Assembly: GCA_035499575.1 (NCBI GenBank) | Contig: DATJYN010000073.1 | Span: 1-9,734 of the forward strand | DNA length: 9,734 nt | Reading direction: 5' to 3' | Source of the DNA: RBG-16-66-20 sp035499575 | GTDB lineage: Bacteria; Pseudomonadota; Gammaproteobacteria; Burkholderiales; SG8-39 | Shown here: one piece after another, positions 6,575 through 9,734 of the stretch | How the letters are laid out: each line of letters begins with the position of its first letter | How positions within the stretch are numbered: the stretch's first letter is position 1 | Notes under the pieces: model-generated | What the model was told of the DNA's origin: nothing | Seen by the model: the letters and a program-made list of their open reading frames with translations, nothing else | Database searches by the model: none | Translations under genes and position numbers: made by a program

Positions 6575-6942
6575 CAGACGATCCGGCAGGGGATCGGCGC
6601 GTCCTCGTCGAAGGAATACACGGCGCACATGCGGTGGTAGCCGTCGGCGATGATGACCTTGCCGTTCGCCTTGTCGCGCACCAGCAATAGCGGTGAGAGC
6701 CGCTTGCCGTCCTTGATCTTGCTGCGGTCCTTCTCCACGTGGGAATTGCTGATCCCGAGGAGCGACAGGCCGGAAGCCCTGAAGACGTCCTTCGCCTTGT
6801 AGGTTGACGCCGGCGCGCGGCGCAGCTGGCGGACCAGGTCCGCCGCCGTTTTGCCGTCGTAGATCAGGCTCAGGTACGACTCCGCCGCCGGATAGTCCCG
6901 CTCCTCCGGTGCGTCCAACCACTGGCATTCGTCCTTGGCCAT
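6574..6942 (-). CDS. small ParB/sulfiredoxin-like domain protein
   Basis: 122 aa, ATG preceded by AGGAA (6949-6945), a good ribosome site. It is predicted soluble, with no signal peptide or membrane segment. The C-terminal half looks like the ParB/sulfiredoxin fold: SPLLLVRDKANGKVIIADGYHRMCAVY covers residues 83-109, with a strand, a hairpin, then the nucleotide-site-like GYHR (101-104). In sulfiredoxin this loop is GCHR, and its Cys is catalytic; here that position is Tyr102, while a Cys lies at 106. The N-terminal half (MAKDECQWLDAPEERDYPAAESYL) is predicted helical and not recognised. The protein is much shorter than ParB and lacks its helix-turn-helix. It is convergent with mscL and divergent from the transporter receptor, 39 bases away. 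The role is unknown; it appears to be a stand-alone conserved hypothetical protein. Confidence 0.82.
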   Translation of the reverse strand: MAKDECQWLDAPEERDYPAAESYLSLIYDGKTAADLVRQLRRAPASTYKAKDVFRASGLSLLGISNSHVEKDRSKIKDGKRLSPLLLVRDKANGKVIIADGYHRMCAVYSFDEDAPIPCRIV

Positions 6943-6981
6943 GTTTCCTGCGCCCAGTCTAAACTAGGGCAGGGAGGATTC
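6943..6981. promoter_or_regulatory. short divergent intergenic region
   Basis: 39 bases between the start codons of two divergent genes, holding both ribosome sites: AGGAA for the leftward gene and AGGGAGGA (6971-6978) for the rightward one. Between them lies an imperfect inverted repeat, CCCAGT (6953-6958), CTAA, then ACTAGGG (6963-6969) with one unpaired base, centred in the gap. Any promoters must extend into the neighbouring genes; I cannot assign -35/-10 boxes with confidence. Confidence 0.35.
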
Positions 6982-7950
6982 ATGAGGACCAGCTGGAAGT
7001 TCCTTGCGTTCGGCGCCGCATTTGCGCTGTCTGCTTTCGCGCCGGCGCAGGCCCAGGTCTACCCGACGAAGCCGATCCATTTCATCATCCCGTTTGCGCC
7101 GGGCGGACCGGCGGACATCATCGCGCGCCTGACCGGGCAGCAGCTGACCGAGCTCCTCGGGCAGCCGGTGATCGTCGAGAGCCGCGCGGGCGCGGGCGGC
7201 AACATCGGCGCGGCAGTGGTCGCCAAATCGGCGCCCGACGGCTACACCGCGCTGGTGACCACTTCGGCCTTCGCGGTCAACGTGAGCCTGTCGCCGAATT
7301 CAGGCTACGACGCCGAGCGCGATTTCATCCCGGTCGCCGTGGTGGCCAAACAGGCCAACCTGATCTTCGTCCACCCGGACCTGCCGGTGAAGACGCTCGC
7401 CGAACTGCTGGCGCTCGCGAAGACGCGCAAGCTGGCGTTCGCCTCGCCCGGCAGCGGCACCACGCCGCACCTGACCGCGGAGAACCTGTTCAACCTGATC
7501 TCGAAGCTCGACATGCCGGCCATCCACTTTCGCGGCGCGGGCCCGTCCGCCGCGGCGGTGGTCGCCGGCGAGCCGCCGGTGGGCGCGGGCGCGATCGCCA
7601 CGCCGCTGCCCTACGTCAAGTCCGGCCGGCTGCGTGCGCTGGCCGTGTCGAGCGCGGCGCGCGTCGCCAGCCTGCCGGATGTTCCGACGTTAGCCGAGGC
7701 CGGCTTCCCCGGCGTGCAGGACGACACCTGGATCGGCATCTTCCTGCCCGCGGGCACGCCGCCGGCGATCGTGCAGAAGCTGAACCAGTCGGTGAACCAG
7801 GCGCTGCAGAATCCCGACATGCGGGAGCGGCTTGCCAGCCTCGCCTTCGAGCCTGTTGGCGGCTCGCCGCAGCACTTCGCCGGCTACCTGAAGGCGGAGA
7901 TCGCGAAGTGGGGCAAGGTCGTGCGCGAGGGCGACATCAAGGCCGAATAG
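6982..7950 (+). CDS. Bug-family TTT transporter substrate-binding protein
   Basis: 322 aa. Residues 1-24 form a cleavable signal peptide (hydrophobic FGAAFALSAFA, cut after AQA), so the protein is periplasmic. The mature part starts QVYPTKPIHFIIPFAPGGPA, the standard opening of Bug (TctC-like) receptors. Family landmarks follow: ADIIARLTGQQL at 44-55, VESRAGAGGNIGA at 65-77, FASPGSGTTPHL at 153-164, VKSGRLRALAVSSAAR at 212-227, PDVPTLAEAGFPG at 232-244 and FLPAGTPPAIVQKLN at 254-268. These proteins bind carboxylated compounds for a TctAB membrane pair or act as solo sensors. No TctA or TctB gene is present, so it is an orphan receptor, as is common in Burkholderiales. The ligand is not readable. 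Its stop is one base from the stop of the convergent flavoprotein gene. Confidence 0.93.
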   Translation: MRTSWKFLAFGAAFALSAFAPAQAQVYPTKPIHFIIPFAPGGPADIIARLTGQQLTELLGQPVIVESRAGAGGNIGAAVVAKSAPDGYTALVTTSAFAVNVSLSPNSGYDAERDFIPVAVVAKQANLIFVHPDLPVKTLAELLALAKTRKLAFASPGSGTTPHLTAENLFNLISKLDMPAIHFRGAGPSAAAVVAGEPPVGAGAIATPLPYVKSGRLRALAVSSAARVASLPDVPTLAEAGFPGVQDDTWIGIFLPAGTPPAIVQKLNQSVNQALQNPDMRERLASLAFEPVGGSPQHFAGYLKAEIAKWGKVVREGDIKAE

Positions 7951-7951
7951 G

Positions 7952-9190
7952 CTAGATGAAGCGCACGTTCGGCGTCATGCCGAGATAGTACTGCCCGACG
8001 GTCTGGAAGTGCGCCGAGCTCGATTGCAGCTGCTGCGAGACCGCGTGCATGTCGCGCAAGCGCCGCTCGAAGGGATTGCTTTCGAAGATCGCGGTGGCGC
8101 CGGCGTCCGCATAGGCGTCCTCGACCACCTGGCGCGCCTCGTGGATCGCATAGGTGGACGCGAGTCTCAACTGGACGCGGTGCTCGTAGCTGATCCTGCC
8201 CGAAGCTTCGCAGGCATCCCACATCTCCCGCAGCAGCAGCAGCAGCCAGGCGCGCGCCGATCGCAGCCGCGCCTCCGAGATCGAGACGCGCGACTGCACC
8301 CAGTGGTCGTCTCGCAGCGGCACCAGCGAGGCGGCGGGCGCTTTTTTCTTCGCCAGTGCGATGAACGCGTCGAGCGAGGCGCGCGCGATGCCGAGCGCGA
8401 CGCCGGCGAAGCCGCACTGGTAGACGTTGGTGCCGGTGAATTTGTAGAGCGTTCCGATCTCGCGCCGCTCCGGCTCGGCCTGCGTTGGTTCGTCGCCAGT
8501 CTGCTGCTGGTCGCGGCCGGTGGCGCGCGGCACGATGGCATGCGCCGCCGGCACGAACAGGCCGGACACCGAATAGCTGTCGCTGCCGGTGCCGCGCAGG
8601 CCGATCACGTTCCACAGGTCGTCGCGGATCGCCGCGGAGGTACGCGGGAACAGCATGGTCCTTTCCACCGGGCCGCCGCTCGCGTGCCTGAGAGGTGTGC
8701 CGCCCGCGTCCGTGACCTGGCAGTGCCCGCCGAGCCAGGACGAATGGCGGTTGCCGCTGGCGAAGCCCCAGCTGCCGGTCACTTTCCAGCCGCCGTCCAC
8801 CGGCACGGCGAGGCAGGGCGCGCCGGCAGGGAATCCCCAGGCGAGCACCGAGCGCGGGCTGCCGAAGATTTCGCGCGCCGCCTCGGGGGAGAGGTAGGCC
8901 GCCGACATCGAGCAACCGGAGTTCTGCACCACGCACCAGGCCGCGCTCGCGTCGCCCTCGGCGATGGCGCAGGCGGCCTGGAAGAACGACGCCATGTCCA
9001 GTTCCGCGCCGTCGAGCGAACGCGGCAGCAGCATGCGGAAGATGCCCGCTTCGTGCAGCGCGTCGAGCACGTCGGCCGGCAGTGCGCGCGCTTCCTCGAT
9101 GCGCGGTGCGGCGGCGGCGAGCAGGGGAATCAGCGCGCGCGCAGGAATATCGGAAGTTTTCAATCTCGCTCCTGTTTCGGAGTCTGTCAT
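7952..9190 (-). CDS. acyl-CoA dehydrogenase / flavin monooxygenase-like protein
   Basis: 412 aa with acyl-CoA dehydrogenase fold order: helical N-terminal domain (1-about 115), a beta middle domain containing WKVTGSWGFASGNRHSSWLG at 135-154 and NVIGLRGTGSDSYSVSGLFVP at 194-214, then a helical C-terminal domain ending FERRLRDMHAVSQQ (374-387) and QTVGQYYLGM. The GSWGFASG and late RDMH motifs are more like the two-component flavin monooxygenase branch (HsaA/DszC type) than true beta-oxidation dehydrogenases, so oxygenation of an aromatic or heterocyclic substrate is plausible; His382 is a candidate active-site residue. No reductase partner is in the window. The start MTDSETG was chosen because in-frame upstream codons run into the divergent cupin gene; its ribosome site is weak. 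Residues 222-242 form a polar loop. Confidence 0.85.
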   Translation of the reverse strand: MTDSETGARLKTSDIPARALIPLLAAAAPRIEEARALPADVLDALHEAGIFRMLLPRSLDGAELDMASFFQAACAIAEGDASAAWCVVQNSGCSMSAAYLSPEAAREIFGSPRSVLAWGFPAGAPCLAVPVDGGWKVTGSWGFASGNRHSSWLGGHCQVTDAGGTPLRHASGGPVERTMLFPRTSAAIRDDLWNVIGLRGTGSDSYSVSGLFVPAAHAIVPRATGRDQQQTGDEPTQAEPERREIGTLYKFTGTNVYQCGFAGVALGIARASLDAFIALAKKKAPAASLVPLRDDHWVQSRVSISEARLRSARAWLLLLLREMWDACEASGRISYEHRVQLRLASTYAIHEARQVVEDAYADAGATAIFESNPFERRLRDMHAVSQQLQSSSAHFQTVGQYYLGMTPNVRFI

Positions 9191-9224
9191 AAGATCAATT
9201 CTTTTGCGAAATGCGGGAGCGCCC
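9191..9224. promoter_or_regulatory. short divergent gap between flavoprotein and cupin genes
   Basis: 34 bases between the two start codons. GGGAG (9215-9219) is a good ribosome site for the cupin; nothing comparable precedes the flavoprotein ATG. The gap is too short for two complete promoters, so at least one must lie within the opposing gene. No operator symmetry is obvious. Confidence 0.35.
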
Positions 9225-9734
9225 ATGAGCGAAACGCTGCCTTCGATCCGCCGCATCGTTACGGAAGACGACGCCCAGGGGCGCTCGCGAGTCGTCGAGG
9301 ACGCGCCCGCGACCGCGGTGCGCACGGTACACGAGCGTCCGGGCTACCGGTCGGTGAATGTCTGGCGGACCGGCGAAGCGCCGGCAAAGATAAATTCCTT
9401 GGATTCAATAGAAGACCATGAGGGAATTCTGCCGCCGAAGAACGGCACGATCCTGCGCATCATCGACTTCCCGCCGGAGCCGAAGGATCCCGCGGAGCGC
9501 AAGCGCCGCATCCAGGCCACCTTCGGTGGCATGTTCAGCGACGCGACGCACGACAAGCGGGAGGGCGCGCATCCCGGCATGCACCGCACCGACACCGTGG
9601 ACTACGCGATCCTGCTCGAGGGTGAAATCTGGGCGGTAATGGACGAGGGCGAGACGCTGATGCATGCCGGCGACGTGCTCATCCAGCGCGGCACCAACCA
9701 CGCCTGGGCGAACCGTTCCGGTAAAACCGCGCGC
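9225..9734 (+). CDS. cupin-domain protein (partial, right edge)
   Basis: The first 170 residues of a gene that continues past the right edge with no stop. Its ATG follows GGGAG by about 5 bases. The N-terminal part (SIRRIVTEDDAQGRSRVVED) and the middle IIDFPPEP (79-86) match the opening of a known type of small bacterial cupin. The cupin barrel starts near 115: HPGMHRTDTVDYAILLEGEI (116-135), then AGDVLIQRGTNHAW (148-161), with His116, His120 and His159 as possible metal ligands. Most cupins of this kind bind a metal or small molecule and act as isomerases, oxygenases or hydrolases of small acids. It is divergent from the flavoprotein gene by 34 bases, so a shared catabolic role is likely but unproven. 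An AT-rich stretch lies at 9385-9430. Confidence 0.85.
   Translation, partial: MSETLPSIRRIVTEDDAQGRSRVVEDAPATAVRTVHERPGYRSVNVWRTGEAPAKINSLDSIEDHEGILPPKNGTILRIIDFPPEPKDPAERKRRIQATFGGMFSDATHDKREGAHPGMHRTDTVDYAILLEGEIWAVMDEGETLMHAGDVLIQRGTNHAWANRSGKTAR

Noticed and set aside
8009..9421. A 470-codon open frame on the + strand, longer than the flavoprotein gene opposite
   Set aside because: Its translation is rich in Arg, Ala, His and Gln with no family motif, and it lies antisense to a gene with clear motifs; it is a GC-driven shadow.

Overview
The window is GC-rich DNA with tightly packed genes. It looks like a chromosomal segment of a betaproteobacterium, probably in or near Burkholderiales. 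The reasons are a nuo operon end (NuoN), a Bug-type tripartite tricarboxylate transporter (TTT) receptor, a GreB with an acidic N-terminal extension, and a large B12-dependent ribonucleotide reductase. I see no rRNA, tRNA, insertion sequence, CRISPR array, phage or integrase gene. The organism assignment is inference from gene content.

Left part (1-3725): the last 59 codons of nuoN on the + strand meet a leftward pair head to tail. That pair is nrdJ (class II ribonucleotide reductase, 950 aa, with a duplicated C-terminal domain and a zinc ribbon) followed by a YHS-domain lipoprotein whose start lies inside the end of nrdJ. A 136-base spacer upstream of nrdJ presumably carries its promoter.

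Middle part (3726-6942): a leftward two-gene unit encodes a membrane protein with C-terminal ankyrin repeats and a secreted PQQ-type sorbosone/glucose dehydrogenase, with a GTGA stop/start overlap between them. Divergent from it is a rightward pair, greB and mscL. mscL ends 7 bases from a convergent small gene for a ParB/sulfiredoxin-like domain protein.

Right part (6943-9734): a Bug-type TTT substrate-binding protein points right, an acyl-CoA dehydrogenase/flavin monooxygenase-like protein points left with one base between the two stop codons, and a cupin gene runs off the right edge, divergent from the flavoprotein. Together these suggest uptake and oxidation of a carboxylated or aromatic compound; the substrate is unknown.

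Nothing here is an obvious new defence or mobile system. The leads most worth a second look are the ankyrin/PQQ-dehydrogenase pair, the sulfiredoxin-like protein with Tyr where the catalytic Cys would be, and the nrdJ/lipoprotein overlap with the reductase's duplicated tail.
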